Below, piece by piece: positions 12,450 to 24,739 of a DNA stretch of 64,000 nucleotides. The stretch covers positions 50,367,408 through 50,431,407 of the forward strand of contig NC_081848.1 in NCBI RefSeq assembly GCF_963259705.1, given 5' to 3'. Below the pieces are notes generated by a model, which was given only the letters and a program-made list of their open reading frames with translations, was not told the origin of the DNA and ran no database searches. This DNA is from Myotis daubentonii (Eukaryota > Chordata > Mammalia > Chiroptera > Vespertilionidae). Position 1 is the stretch's first letter; every line of letters starts with the position of its first letter. A program made the position numbers and the translations under genes.

Positions 12450-15400
12450 ACTATCAGAATCCATGGGCCAAAATAAAATTCAGAGGGTGAAAAGGTTGCT
12501 AGCTCTGTTTTTTTGGCTGAAAAACACATGAAAGCTGAATTTAATCAATAAATGAAAAAGGTTGTAGCTACTAAATTCCTCTCCACCTGGCACCAGCAAA
12601 GGACACATTTACATCTCATTCCCCAAAGGCAGAACATCCAAAGACCAGAGGTCCATTGAGATGTTGCTCGTTCAAATGCAGACCTTCAGAAGGGGACACA
12701 CCATGTGTGGCAATGGAAAATGCTGAAATCTTCAGCTCCTTTAGCAAAGCCAAAACCAAACTGGCAACTTACACACTGTCAGTCAGTGGTGGTTGAATCC
12801 TCACAATGTGCCAAGTGTTAGCGGAACCAAGACGGAGAAATAAAGTTGTCCAAGGCATAGTCCAGTCTCCAAGGAGTATATGGTCTCGGCATCCCATATA
12901 GGACCCACGTAAGTGAATTTTGGTCTGGGGCAAGTTATCTCTCCACAAAACAAAAGCACGGGGTCACACAATGAAATCGAGATGAACCAAATTCTCCTGA
13001 GGACATAAGAAGTCAGAAAGAAATGGCATCGTGCGCTGGCTGGCTAGACACCATTTACGCTTTGAAGAGTATAATCAGGCAGAGAGGAGAAGAGAGGACA
13101 CACATAGAGGAGCAAAAAGGGACAGTAGGAGAAGTGGCCCCTGAATTCCAGGAACTTGGTTCCAAAAGGCAGGACAAGTGGCCAGAGGCAATAAAATTAA
13201 AGCAAAGTGTCCTTCCAACAGTGACGGACAGGAAGCTCAAGGGTAGACACTGTGCTGAGCCAGGAAGTTATGTCCAGGAAAGAAAACAACATAAACACTA
13301 GGGGACAGCTTGTATTTTACACTCTTAAGAAGATCCATCAAAGTAAACATGGACCTTGGAGATATCAGGTTACTGACGGGTGGAAATGATGGCAGACGCC
13401 GCGAGAGGAGCGGTTCCTGTTCTCCAGGCATCTGACGTGGCCGTGAATGGGCGGGCACTGTGCCGAGGAGCACGGACCATACAGGCAGGCGGGAGGCCTG
13501 TGTAGAGTGAGGCACCCAGAGAGTCCTTTCTCCTTGAGATTCCTGGGGAGTTGGAGTACAAACAAGCAAAACCAATGAGCCATCGAGTAAACTATTCCTA
13601 TTATTCTGTAAACAAACACACCCAGAAAGCACTTCTGCAGATGGAAGTGTGATGGTCGTCTCGAGAAAAAGCACTTGTGTGTTTGACATGCGAGCTGAAC
13701 TGGCCACTTTTTTCATGGGACATTCTTTTTTACTTGAAAGAGCAACTGACTGACAGACCAAAGTTATTCCAAGTCAGGAATCTGTCAGACTTTTATCATA
13801 AAAAAAATACTTGAGCTTGTCAATTCAAGAAACATTCCCGAGAGTATTTATCCCAATGATAAAATGTAAGCTCTTAAGCCAAAATTCGAATTTTGGAAAA
13901 CTTGCATCCACCACCAGGAGCTTAATAACTTCCCCATAGACTTCTGATGAGATCCCCAGTAATATTCGTAAAAGTAATTATTGATACTGGGTGGTAAAAT
14001 GTATCAACATTTAGATCCCATAATTCAGTGAACCTATCTTTTCCAAACGCACAGTGAAAGTGTTACAGAATCATGCTCCGGTAGAAGATACAAGTATAAA
14101 AGGACAAGACGGATCAGGGGATTTTAATGTAAGAGGCACAAAAGTGTATTGGTACAGTTTCATATTCCACATGGCAACTAGCCTCTACAAACTTACCGTT
14201 TGTCCAGTTTGGGCATAGCCTCAAAGGAGAATATCACAATTATCTGAAAATCCTATTAAAATGACTCCCCCCTTTCCCCTCTACATATCCATGCGAACAA
14301 TGTTCTTATACTTCAAGCACAGTAACATATACTGCAGCAGAGTGAATGCAGAAGCAGATGTGAGAATCCAGTACCAAGCCAGACATTAAAGATATTTGTG
14401 AGAAATACAAAACAGTGCAACTCATCTCCATAAAGTAAGTTTTGTTTTAGAAACTGTAGCTCTTTTTCATTTAAAAAAAATGTTATTTATGTTGAAATAT
14501 AATTGGGTTTATTATTGTCATCGGCAAATAAATTAATAAATTATTTTTAAATGTTTCTGTTTAAATTTATAATGCGGTAAATATTGATAGATGTAACTTA
14601 CATGAACAAAAGCTCTTTGGGCCCTCAAAAATTCTTAAGAGCATAAAGGAGCCGTGTAATGAAAATATTTAAAAATCACAGGTTTAAATTATTGTTAGAA
14701 GATAGTAAATTATGCTTGTTCAGGGCCCACTATCCATATGACTCAGGCTCAGCCTCCTCCAAGTCCCAATGGTAAGATCTTCCCTGATTGACAAGCAGAA
14801 GCCAACCTGGACCTTTCTGCTTGGGCTATAAATAGCCAGGGGGAGGTTGATAAGATGACGTGTTTCAGGGTTGGCATTTAGCTGGCACAGACTGGTCTCA
14901 CCATATCAGTTCTTAAAATACTAACACAGTGTCTTACCATTTGGTAAAAAGTTACTGTCCTGAGCCACTTCAGAGATAATCTCCCACCACTACCACCCAC
15001 CATCCTGGCCCCTCCCTCAGTACTCCAACCTCCCTCAAGAATCAGCAACTAAACAGTTACTGTCCGTCACATTCGGGGGTCTCTAGCACCCTGCTAGAAA
15101 GTGCTGTAGCCAGGATCTGTTTTGATTGGATACTGCCAAATGCCATTATCAGTGGCACAAAGTTTTGAGTACAAACCTCCCTTGCCTCACTCCCTAAAGA
15201 GAAAACTTGGATATAACTTGAGACATGTAACTTGGGGGCAACATTCCAGAGGGATGAACAATGGCTGGAAACACCATGATGCCCAAGTCACTATGCCAGG
15301 TAGATGGACCCTATCAGCCAAGCAGGCTTGCCTCTGAAGAATGAGTTATAGGCCAGATCAAGGAGAGCTGCGAGAGGGGGCTGTTGGGACTTCCAGCTTC

Positions 15401-16000
15401 TCTGTGAGATGGGAATGAGCAGCAACCACACCTAAGCCGGGGTCTAGAAAGGAGCTCCCTGGTGCTCAGCCTACTCTCTGAACCGGAGCTCCAGACCCGG
15501 GCCTGCAGGACCACCCACAGTCACACCGGGGAAATAGTCTAAAGTGGGGAAAGCTGGGGTTTTAAAATCTAAAGTCCTCACAAATTCTGTTCCAGAAGTT
15601 TTATCCTAGCGGAGTAAGGCCAGTCATCAACATCAAAACCAACCTGGAATAAGGAAAAGTAATGGGCAATGTCTCCCCTTGACTTTCCCTGGTAGGTGCT
15701 CACAATGAAAGAGGAGGGAAAAGTCCGTGGCTGGTGAAGACAAGGTGAAGCCACAGCCACTCGTGCCCCCCCCCCCCATTTCAAAGACCTCTTCATGATC
15801 CCAAAGATTAATATGGACCCAAAATGCTGAAATCTGAGGCGAAGGAGAGGGCGAGAAGGAGAAAGCCTTTCCCCTGATTCACTAAGAGTGGCACATCTCC
15901 ACTAACTGATTATAGGCGAGGCATTTCACAGATCTCCATTTTCATTCCTAACTTCCACACCTTTATATATACAGGAGCCTTGAGGCTCCTAACCCATTTC
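12450..16000. other. Unique intronic sequence
   Basis: No young repeat was recognised. About 12790-12900 looks like a very degraded L2 or MIR. About 13380-13500 is a short patch richer in CpG and G+C than its surroundings. About 13780-14700 is AT-rich. A minus-strand frame at 13237-13761 (174 codons) has no recognisable domain and no ordinary exon boundary. A C9 run lies at about 15768. Confidence 0.5.
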
Positions 16001-16014
16001 CCCAACCTTTTGTA

Positions 16015-16300
16015 GTTAAAATCCAACCCATCTTTCAGTGATCCGCTCAGATACCCCTTTCTCCATGAAAACTTCCAAACCTACTCACACATCTGCTCAC
16101 CTGGAGGAGAGTCCACTCACTGCTGATCTTCCATCACACATTCCTGCTGGTCCCTCTCTTATGGCACTTACCACATTCTACCTGGGGACTGGGTTACATC
16201 TGTCCATGTGTCCACCCATATTGGCATATGAACCTGTAGGCAGGCACTACATCTCCCTAGCATAGAATCTGGCACTGTCTGTTGACCAAGTCAATGGATG
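16015..16300 (+). repeat. L2 LINE 3' end with GGGA tail
   Basis: L2-like order: CAGATACCCCTTTCTCCATG, ATGGCACTTACCACATTC, CTGTAGGCAGGCACTACATC, TAGCATAGAATCTGGCACTG. A GGGA-type microsatellite (about 16317-16355) follows. Confidence 0.65.
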
Positions 16301-16316
16301 CATGAATGGGTAGATG

Positions 16317-16355
16317 AAGGGAGGGAGGGAAGGGGGGAGGGAGGGAGGGAGGGAG
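16317..16355 (+). repeat. (GGGA)n microsatellite
   Basis: GGGA repeats with one GGGGGG slip, ending before TTAGTTAGTTATG. Confidence 0.9.
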
Positions 16356-17684
16356 GTTAGTTAGTTATGCCTTGATTCCTGCCAGGTGAGTCAATTCTTA
16401 CCTCTGCCTATGAATTCTCTCCCTGGATCAGGCAGACACCAGGCTTAGCAATAATGGGTCAGCTCTGGGCTCTGGAGAAATTTAATTCTGTTTTCGATAT
16501 TCAACGAAAATACTACAAATACCCTATGCACTTGGGCGAACAGATTGCACTCTTGATCTCAAACCCCAGCTCCAGGATTTATTGAGAGTGACTTATGATT
16601 TGTACTTTGCCACTCTCCCTTTAGATGAGAACAGATGTTATTTGTCTCAAACTCCCCGACACCTGGAACTAGGGAAATTCTCAGTGCCCACTTAATCACC
16701 ATCAACAGGCAGTGCCCATTAGAACTCTTTACTTCCAAGGCCTGTTTCTGCCCAGGCCTGAGGAAGTGGGATCTGCTACACCAGTGACCACAGTGACTGC
16801 AGTCAACACTGGCATGGTACACCAAGCCTTTGTTTTGGGAGGACTGCATGTGTGGAATCACCTTCCCAAGTGGTAAGAGACTAGGAAGTGATGCCGAAGC
16901 TCTGAGTAAAGGGATAAAGTGTTTGAACCTGATGTTTAGTGTGAGCCCCTCTCCTGAGAGTCCCCATAAGAGTGGAGAGAGAGGCTTGAAGGAAGAGAGT
17001 CCCTTTGCAACTTGAGACTTCTGTTAAGAACCAGTGTAAAAATGTGGGAAGAGATGGTTAATCCAGCATTTTTTTCAGGGGACAAGCACACTTAGGAAAC
17101 CAATAGTTCCTTCTGGCTCCTTCAAATAAGCAAGGTCTGGAGCTCTAAAGAGGAGCAAGCCATGCCCTTTGCCAAAGATAGGAGATGCCCACATTCCAAG
17201 AGCATCGTAACATGTAGCTACATTGCTGAAAATGACTCCTAACTATGCTCCCAAAGGAAAACACTATACCATGGCTCCCCTTTTGCTTCTAATCAACATG
17301 GACACTCATAGGAGCTTCAACCAAGAGAGGCATTCAGCAGTTTTGTTGTTGTTTTTTTCATCCCTAAACAGCTGATTTGTACAAAACTCAGAGCCTTGCT
17401 GAATGCTAATGACAGTCCGAGCTCAGCTGGGTAGAGTGGCACAGTTTGAGTGACACAGTCGGTCCATCGTCTCTCACTCCCAGCATAGCCACTGAGCACC
17501 ACATAAGCTGGGAGCTTCAAAGACCTGACCTGAGTTGGCTGCTCCCCCAAATTCCCAAAAACCTATTCTTAGATCCACAGCCCAAATAGTGCAGGGCAGG
17601 GCACAGGGAGGGCATCCACATGATGTGACCCAAGAAGGCAAAGACCACATGGTCACATGCAGCACCCACAGAATTTGATCCAGG

Positions 17685-17878
17685 CATTATGGTTCTCAAC
17701 CTTCCTAATGCCACAACCCTTTAATGCAGTTCCTCATGTTGTGGTGACCCCCAACCATAAAATTATTTTCGTTGCTATTTCATAACTGTAATTTTGCTAC
17801 TGTTATGAATCGTAATGTAAATATCTGATATGCAGGATGTATTTTCATTGTTGGCGACCCACAGGTTGAGAACCGCTG
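17685..17878 (-). mobile_element. SPIN-like non-autonomous hAT element
   Basis: The right end, ACAGGTTGAGAACCGCTG, is the reverse complement of the SPIN terminus, and the left end carries a degraded GGTTCTCAACCTTCC. The interior, with CATAAAATTATTTTCGTTGC and TATGAATCGTAATG, matches the second copy at 48374-48583 in the opposite direction. hAT elements move by cut and paste with 8-bp duplications. No clear duplication survives here. SPIN elements are known from work on tetrapods as horizontally acquired. Confidence 0.8.
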
Positions 17879-18009
17879 CGAGGAAAATGAGAGAGACTGC
17901 AGAGCATCCAGATCTGCGGTCACATATGCTGGCTTTGTGAGTTAACCTAGAACTCCAATAGACAACAACCAGTAGAGCATGCTCATGTGGCAGAGACTGC
18001 TATGTGTTC

Positions 18010-18350
18010 ACTAAAACTCATTTCCTTTCCTCCTGGGCAATCAGCCAGACTACATTTCCCAGCTTCCCTTGTAGTTAGGGGGTGCCACATGACTAAGTTC
18101 CTGCCCTTAAAATATGGTGGCAATTATGTGCTCCACTTCTAGTCCTGGCCCATAAAAACCTCCCTGGAAGGTTCTCATGTCCTTTCTCTTCCTGTCTGTC
18201 ATCTACATGAAGAGGGTCAAGCAGAAGGCTTCAAGGCTGAGCCAGTATCCTTGGATGGCAGGAATGTCTGGCTCACCCTAACCTGGTCATTGGCTAAGTA
18301 AGGAATACATTTTTACTAGTCAAAGCCACTGAAGTTTGATAGTACTACAG
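18010..18350 (+). repeat. Ancient interspersed repeat, probably LTR (MaLR-like)
   Basis: It contains the familiar segment AGACTACATTTCCCAGCTTC, CACATGACTAAGTTCCTGCC and TGGCCCATAAAAACCTCCC, ending with a degraded AGCCACTGAAGTTT. I recognise it as an old mammalian dispersed repeat. The family is uncertain. Confidence 0.45.
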
Positions 18351-18479
18351 TTAACTTTCTTTACTCTAAATAAAATAGGTGCCAGCCAATCAGAAGGGCC
18401 CTGGCTGTTCTGCTGCACCAGTGCACCTGGCATATGCTAGTGGGATATCAACCCCCAACTTGCCTCTGAAATCTCTATT

Positions 18480-18585
18480 TCCTCATTGGTGAAACAGGGA
18501 CGTCAACTCAACAAGGTTATTAGGAGGACTGACTGAGATCTGTATGTAAAGCATCTAGTGCAGTGCTTGGCCCATGGTTGACTGA
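18480..18585 (+). repeat. MIR SINE fragment
   Basis: Forward MIR 3' half: CCTCATTGGTGAAACAGGGA, AAGGTTATTAGGAGGACTGA, GTAAAGCATCTAGTGCAGTG, CTTGGCCCATGG. Confidence 0.8.
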
Positions 18586-19064
18586 ATTGCACGGACCTCA
18601 TGGAGTTCTTTCTCATCCGTGTCTCTCAGGCTCCTCATTGGAAACTGAAAATTATTCCAAATATTCCCTTTCTGCTTTATAGGCGAGTGGGAAGGAGGCC
18701 CTGGCAGCCTAAATCTTCTCTTCCTCGCTTACATTTTCAACCACAGGAATGCGGTCCCCCAGTGCATACTGCTGTCATTTTAAAACAACTTTATGGAAAT
18801 GCTCCTTTCTGGGTGAAGGTAGGGGTCAAAGGAGGCTAAGACAGTGATGGAAGTACATTCTCTTTAGTGCTGGACAGAAATACATTAAGCCCAGCCATAC
18901 AGATGGGCCCAGCCATACACATGCTCTTTGAAAGGTCCAAAACACACCAGTTATAAGGTTTGAGTTCCTAAAAACACACCTATAATCATGAAAGCCCACA
19001 TCCACCTGCAATTACATAAGGACGTAAAGGTTCTCATTTTGAAGAAAATCGGTCAATTGTCAAG

Positions 19065-19302
19065 GGTTCAGACTCTATTGTCTGGCCACATGAAGTCAAT
19101 TCCTTTCCCGCCACGTGCCAAGTAAGTAACCCTGGATACATTACTTAATGCTTGTGAGCCTCAATTTTAATATCAGAAAATGAGGATAATGAAAGTACCT
19201 ATCGCAGACTGTTTCTGTGAAGATAAAGTGAGATAATTTGTATACACCACCTCGCATGGTACCTGGCACATAGTAAATACTCAGTAAACATTAGCTACTA
19301 AA
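19065..19302 (+). repeat. MIR SINE, nearly full length
   Basis: Forward MIR: GTAACCCTGGATACATTACT, GAGCCTCAATTTTAATATC, GATAAAGTGAGATAATTTG, ACCTGGCACATAGTAAATAC, TCAGTAAACATTAGC. Confidence 0.9.
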
Positions 19303-20347
19303 GTCTATTCAGCACAAATCAAAACAAACTTTTCCACCAGTTAAGGAGACTCCTATTTCTCTAAGCAAGCCCCTAGAAATACCATCAATTCATCTCCAGC
19401 AGGCATTTTACTATTTAATGACTAAAGAGACAGGAAAGCTTTAATCAATTACCGGAAGTAAAATGCTAAGAAATTGCATGCACAGTTACAAAGAAAAAAA
19501 AAAAATCAAAGTTGTTTCCCACACATTGTCCACCACACAAAAACATATTGACATGCTGTTCCTGCAAGGAAATGGACGGAGTTTTCTAGATAATGTGGAG
19601 CCATTAATTCTTTCCACTTCTGTCTTACACTTTCCAAGGCCAAAAGGTACCTCGAGCCAAATAAGGGGCTCCCTCCCCCAAGTTCCTACCATGGTTCCCT
19701 GGAGGAACCATGCTCCCTCCCCTTACGGGCACACAGCACACATCCTGAGTCAGGCACAAGCTCAAAACAACACTGAATTCAGAAACAGAATATACATCAC
19801 GGTTCTTTCTTAGGAAGCCAGAAAAGTGAGAGACAGTGGGAACATTCTGCACGTAAAAACTCTACCACTCTCCAAAGCACATTTGGGAGTCGGGACTCAC
19901 TGAAATGCCAGAGGCAGGATAGGGGCTCATTTCCAAGGAAGTCTGAGACCCATCCTGGAATTTTTTTTCATGTAGCTCCACTGTGCAAACAGCAGACACA
20001 GTAACCTATGAAGTCATTTCCTCTTCAAGGCCTCTGATCACCCCCTTGTGTATATAATGTCAGGAGTCAGACCAGAACAAGGGTCACCCAAGCTCTCTTT
20101 CAATATGTCCACTCCAGCCACCTCTGGGCATGACATACAGTGTCCATTTCTCTGTCACCCCAAATATCCCCTGTTATATTGTAACAAGCCCTTATCAGCC
20201 ATTTAATTTACCGGCCTGGCATTTGAATTTGCAGCCCCTGGACCAGAGGATCACAAGGGATGCTTCCGTCTTTGTCAGCTCATGAGCTAAAATATCTGTG
20301 GCATGAACAGTGCATTCCAAATCTGTCCCTCAATTTTCCAAATTTCT

Positions 20348-20428
20348 TTTTTTTTTTTCAAGAAACCCAGATTTTCATTTAATCAAAAATATATCTTTTT
20401 TTTCTTTTTCTTTTTACCACATTCAATA
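20348..20428 (-). mobile_element. Tiny retroposed fragment with target-site duplication
   Basis: An 81-bp insert flanked by identical 13-bp repeats TTTCCAAATTTCT (20335-20347 and 20429-20441). A T run at its left edge is a poly-A tail read on the minus strand. This is the hallmark of LINE-driven insertion of a very short, 5'-truncated RNA. The source RNA was not recognised. Confidence 0.7.
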
Positions 20429-21143
20429 TTTCCAAATTTCTGAAAGGCACCGTGAAGCTTGGCCTTTCTTCCCTGGAATCACACTGATGCTAACAAAAGG
20501 GTTCTAAGGTGTGCAAGGAATTTTGTTCCCTTTTCTCCACATGAAATATCTCAAAATACCAGTGAGATATTTATGTAACTGGACCACACCTGGTTTTTTT
20601 CCCCCATAATCTCCAGAAGATACTGTAAGTGAATTTTACCTTCTAAAAATTTCCAGGCTTCTTCAAATGCACTCTTGAGTTTTGGCGATAAGATTTCAAA
20701 GATGAGCCCCATGCTCACGGGAACATGATTTCCCTGTGCTGCTTGTGGGTTTTCAAAGAGCTGGTCCTCACGTTTGTACTATGGGGAGTGGTAGAATTTT
20801 TCAAAAAAAGGTGTTTTCCTATTGCTTCTCAGCTCCTCTGTTTTGCCAGAAGACAAACATAGTAAATACTCCTTTTTATAACTGAAAGTAGTTTTCATTC
20901 TGCACCAGACTCTGTGTGTGTGTGTCTGCATGTAAGAGAGAGAAGAGAGCACAGTTCTTAAAGGAGTGTCAGATCCAAATGGCCACAGTTCATTGGTAGC
21001 TGTAGTTCCTCTCCAGGTGAATCTCATTCCAGAAATAAATCTTACATGAAGAAAAGCTCTCCTCCACCCACCAACACTGGGAAAACACTAGCCTAAATCA
21101 GGTCTTAACATTTAATAACCCTATGTAATTTTCAACAGTTTTA

Positions 21144-21332
21144 TCTATAATAATAAAAGGGTAATATGCTAATCAGCCCAGCCATCCTTCCGAACAACCT
21201 TCTGAATGACCTTCCAGACAAAGCTGGGGCTACGAGGGAAGCCCAGGTCCCAGGTGCAAGAGGAAAGCAGGGGCCGGCACCTGGGGGAAGGCAGGCCTAC
21301 TCTTGCACGAATTTCGTGCATCTGACCTCTAG
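21144..21332 (+). mobile_element. Non-autonomous Helitron (HeliBat-type)
   Basis: It starts TCTATAATAATAAAAGGG with GTAATATGCTAATCAG, and ends GACCTCTAG, with the terminal hairpin GCACGAATTTCGTGC at 21305-21319. It sits between A and T with no duplication, as rolling-circle Helitrons do. At 189 bp it encodes no Rep/helicase. Such elements are a mark of vesper bats. Confidence 0.93.
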
Positions 21333-21334
21333 TT

Positions 21335-24115
21335 AATATATAATCCTCATACCATTCCATTGGCCCACTTAAAGGGTACAATTCAACTGTATTTAGGGTA
21401 CTCACAGACCTGTGTGTATCCATTACCACAATCTAATTTTAGACTATGTTTGTCATTCCCACAAGAAACCATACCCATTAGTAGCCACCCCCCATTTTCT
21501 ACTCCCACCCACAGCCCTAGGCAAACACAAATCTACTTTCTGTCTCTATAAATTTGCCTATTCATATATATCAAATGATACACTAGGTAGTCTTTTATAT
21601 CTGTTTTCTTACACTTAGAATGTTTTCAAAGTTTACCCATGCTGTAGCATGTATCAGTACTTCATTACCTTTCTGCCTGAATAATATTTCATTGCATAGA
21701 TATACCATATTTTGTTTACCATTCATCAGTTGATAGACATTTAGAATGTTTCCATTTTTTGCCTGTTCTGAATAATAGTGCTATGAACATTCATATATGT
21801 TTTTGTGTGGACATGTGTTTTAATTACCTTGGGTATATACCTGGAAGTGAAATTACTGGGTCAGATTGTAACTCTAAATTTAAAAATTTAGAGAATTCCC
21901 AAACTGGTTCCAAAGTGATTGCACCATTTTATTTCCCACCAGCAATGTATGAGGATTCCAATGTCTCCACAACCTCACCAATACTCATTATTATCTGTGT
22001 TTTTTATTAAAGCCACCCTAGTGGGTGTGAAGTCATATCTCGTGGTTTTGATTTGCATTTCCTGCATAATTATGTTGATCATCTTTTCATGTGCTTATTG
22101 AAGGTCTGTATATCTTCTTTGGGGAAATGCTATTCAGACACTTTGCCCATTTTTCAGTTGGGTTATTTATTACATTTTAATTGTTATAAGTTTTTCATAT
22201 TTTAAAATTAATCACTTAACAGATATATGATCTCTAAATATTTTCTCCAATTCTATGGATTACCATTTCACTCACTTGATAGTGACCTTTGATGCATAAA
22301 ACCTTTTAATTTTGATTATGTTCAATTTATCTTTTTCTTTTATCACTTGTGCTTTTGGTGTCATATCTAAGGAGCCTTTGCCTAACCCAGGGGTGGGCAA
22401 ACTTTTTGACTCGAGGGCCACAATGGGTTCTTAAACTGGACCGGAGGGCCGGAACAAAAGCATGGATGGAGTGTTTGTGTGAACTAATATAAATTCAAAG
22501 TAAACATCATTACATAAAAGGGTATGGTCTTTTTTTTCAATAGTTTTATTCATTTCAAACAGGCCGTAGTTTGCCCACGGCTGGGGCCCTAACCCAAGGT
22601 CATAAAGATTTATGACTGTTTTCTTATATGAATGTTTTAGTTTATCTCTTACAGTTAGGTCTATAATCCATTTTGAGTTAGTTTTTATGTATGGAGTGAG
22701 GTAGGGGTACAACTGCTAATTTCCCTTTGGATCTCTTCTGTAACTCATTATTTAAGAGTGTTTTGTTTAATTTCCACATTATTTGTGAATTCTCCAGATA
22801 CTCTTCTCTTATTTGTTCCCTATTTAATTCCATGATCTCAGTCCTTATAAATTTACTGAGGCTTGTTTTATGACCAAGCATATGGTCTACTGTAGAGAAT
22901 GTTTCATATGTACTTGAGAAAAACGTGTGTTCTATTTTTGTTGAGTGGATTGTTTTATAGATATCTGTTAGGTCTTGTTGGTTTATAGCTTTGTTCAAGT
23001 CTTCTACATCCTTGTTGTACTTCTACCTAATTGTTCTACTCATTATTTTAAGGAGGTATTGAAGTCATCCCACTATTTCTGTTGAATTGTCTATTTTTCC
23101 CTTCAATTCTTTCCTTTTTTGCTTTGGGTCTTTTGGGACTCTGCTGTTAGGTGCATCTGTGTTTATAATTGCTATATATTGTTGGTGGGTTGACCCTTTT
23201 ATTATTATTTATTTTTCTTTAGTAACGTGTTTTTTACTTTAAAAGCCATTTTGTCTGATATTAATGTAGTCACTGCATGTTCCTTATGGTTGTATCTTTA
23301 CTCATCCTCTCCCTTTCCAGCAGTTTGTACTTTGAATTAACAGTGAGTCTCCTCTAGACCTTATGTAGCTGCACCTTGTGTTTACATCCAGTCTGATCAT
23401 TTACATTTTGACTGGAGAGCTTAATGCAGTCACATAATAATATTATTGATATAGTTGGATTTACACCTGCAATTTTACTTTTTGTTTTTTATAGATCTCA
23501 TCTATTTTTGTTGTTGTTTCTCTTTTCTTTCTTTCCTGCATTTTTGGGCATTAAGTGAATATTGTACAACATTTTAATTTTTTAATGATTTTTAACTACA
23601 TTTCTTAAGTTATTTTTTAGTGGCTATTCTAAAGTTTACAACATACATGGTAACACACCCAAATCCATTAACTTAATTTGGTGAGTTATATCTCTCCTCC
23701 CCATTTTTGTGCCTCCTTTATGCTATTATTATCTAATATTATTTTTCTGTTATAGACCCAACAATGCTGTATGTTTTATGTCATTCTTTTTTACATCAGT
23801 TTATCTCTTTTCTCCAGATTTCATGATATTTACTGATCTGTTTTCTTATCTATATCTGCCCAGAGAACAGCTTCTGTCTCTTTGAGGTGGGGCCCAGGGA
23901 AGGAGCAGGTCATGGTTCCAAAGCCACAGATTATAGCTATTCTTATTGAGATTTAGATTTCCTTGAGTAAGTGTTTCTCCAGTTCATGTATGCTCTTATA
24001 ACAACTCCCAGAGACTTTAAATGGTTGGGTTTTAAAAATAATTTTCACCAGTTTTTGTGTTGTTGTTTTTAACCGGGGAGAGCATCCACTGAGTTCCTCA
24101 CACTACCATTCCTGA
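21335..24115 (-). mobile_element. L1 LINE, 3' part, antisense and internally deleted
   Basis: Read in reverse this is an old mammalian L1. Landmarks on this strand are GGGTACAATTCAACTGTATT, CATTCATCAGTTGATAGACA, CCCACCAGCAATGTATGAGG, CACTTGATAGTGACCTTTGA and later AAAAGCCATTTTGTCTGATA from ORF2. Near 22712-22725 the sequence jumps from the 3' UTR-side segment to an ORF2 segment, so an internal stretch is missing or two fragments abut. Frames are broken. A hAT element is nested at 22388-22583. Confidence 0.85.
22388..22583 (+). mobile_element. Non-autonomous hAT element nested in L1
   Basis: It has inverted ends CAGGGGTGGGCAAACT and AGTTTGCCCACGGCTG. The flanks carry CCTAACC on both sides, a near-perfect 8-bp target duplication of L1 sequence. 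Copy two at 24325-24536 shares the interior but has a 16-bp segment that is missing here between two GGCC motifs. It keeps more CpGs (ACTCGAGGGCC, GGACCGGAGG) than copy two. Confidence 0.9.
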
Positions 24116-24324
24116 AATGCCCATGTGATTTGCAGGGGAAAAATCATTTAGGGAACAGCTGGCTCCATGTACCAGTGCTCTGCTTACTTCAGGTGACCAT
24201 ATTGTCTAAATTAAAAATAAGGGGCATGGGGTCTGGCAAAGGCCTTGCACTACGCTTCCAGGTACAGGGATCAACATGAGTAGTAAACTTTGGAAATGCT
24301 AGAAGTTATGATTCCTTTAGAATT

Positions 24325-24536
24325 CAGGGGTGGGCAAACTTTTTGACTCAAGAGCCACAATGGGTTCTTAAACTGGAACGGAGGGCCAGAACAAAAGCAT
24401 GGATGGAGTGTTTGTGTGAACTAATATAAATTCAAAGTAAACATCATTACATAAAAGGGTACGGTCTTTTTTTTCAATAGTTTTATTCATTTCAAACAGG
24501 CCAGATCCGGCGCGGGCCGTAGTTTGCCCACAGCTG
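24325..24536 (+). mobile_element. Non-autonomous hAT element, same family
   Basis: It starts CAGGGGTGGGCAAACTTTTT and ends TAGTTTGCCCACAGCTG, with the interior shared with 22388-22583. It is 16 bp longer, containing AGATCCGGCGCGGGCC. CTTTAGA lies close on each side as a decayed target duplication. Confidence 0.9.
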
Positions 24537-24610
24537 CTTTAGATGGTCCCTGAAGACAACAGATCAGAATACTTGGAACTCAGTTGTCCCAGAATACCTG
24601 GAGATACATA

Positions 24611-24738
24611 CAGGGTGGGGCAAAAGTAGGTTTACAGTTGTGTGTATGGAAGATAATACAATCATTCATAAATCATAAGAAGAATAAACTCTGTGTTTTG
24701 TGTACTCACAACAGTAACCTTACTTTTGTCTCACCCTG
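24611..24738. mobile_element. Mariner-type MITE
   Basis: 128 bp with inverted ends CAGGGTGGGGCAAAAGTAGG and its mismatched partner CTTTTGTCTCACCCTG, flanked by TA on both sides (24609-24610, 24739-24740). TA duplication and short length indicate a Tc1/mariner non-autonomous element. Confidence 0.9.
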
Positions 24739-24739
24739 T

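Noticed and set aside
13237..13761. A 174-codon minus-strand open frame
   Set aside because: No domain, codon bias or splice context was recognised. It lies in intron. I cannot rule out a lineage-specific transcript, but there is nothing to support one.
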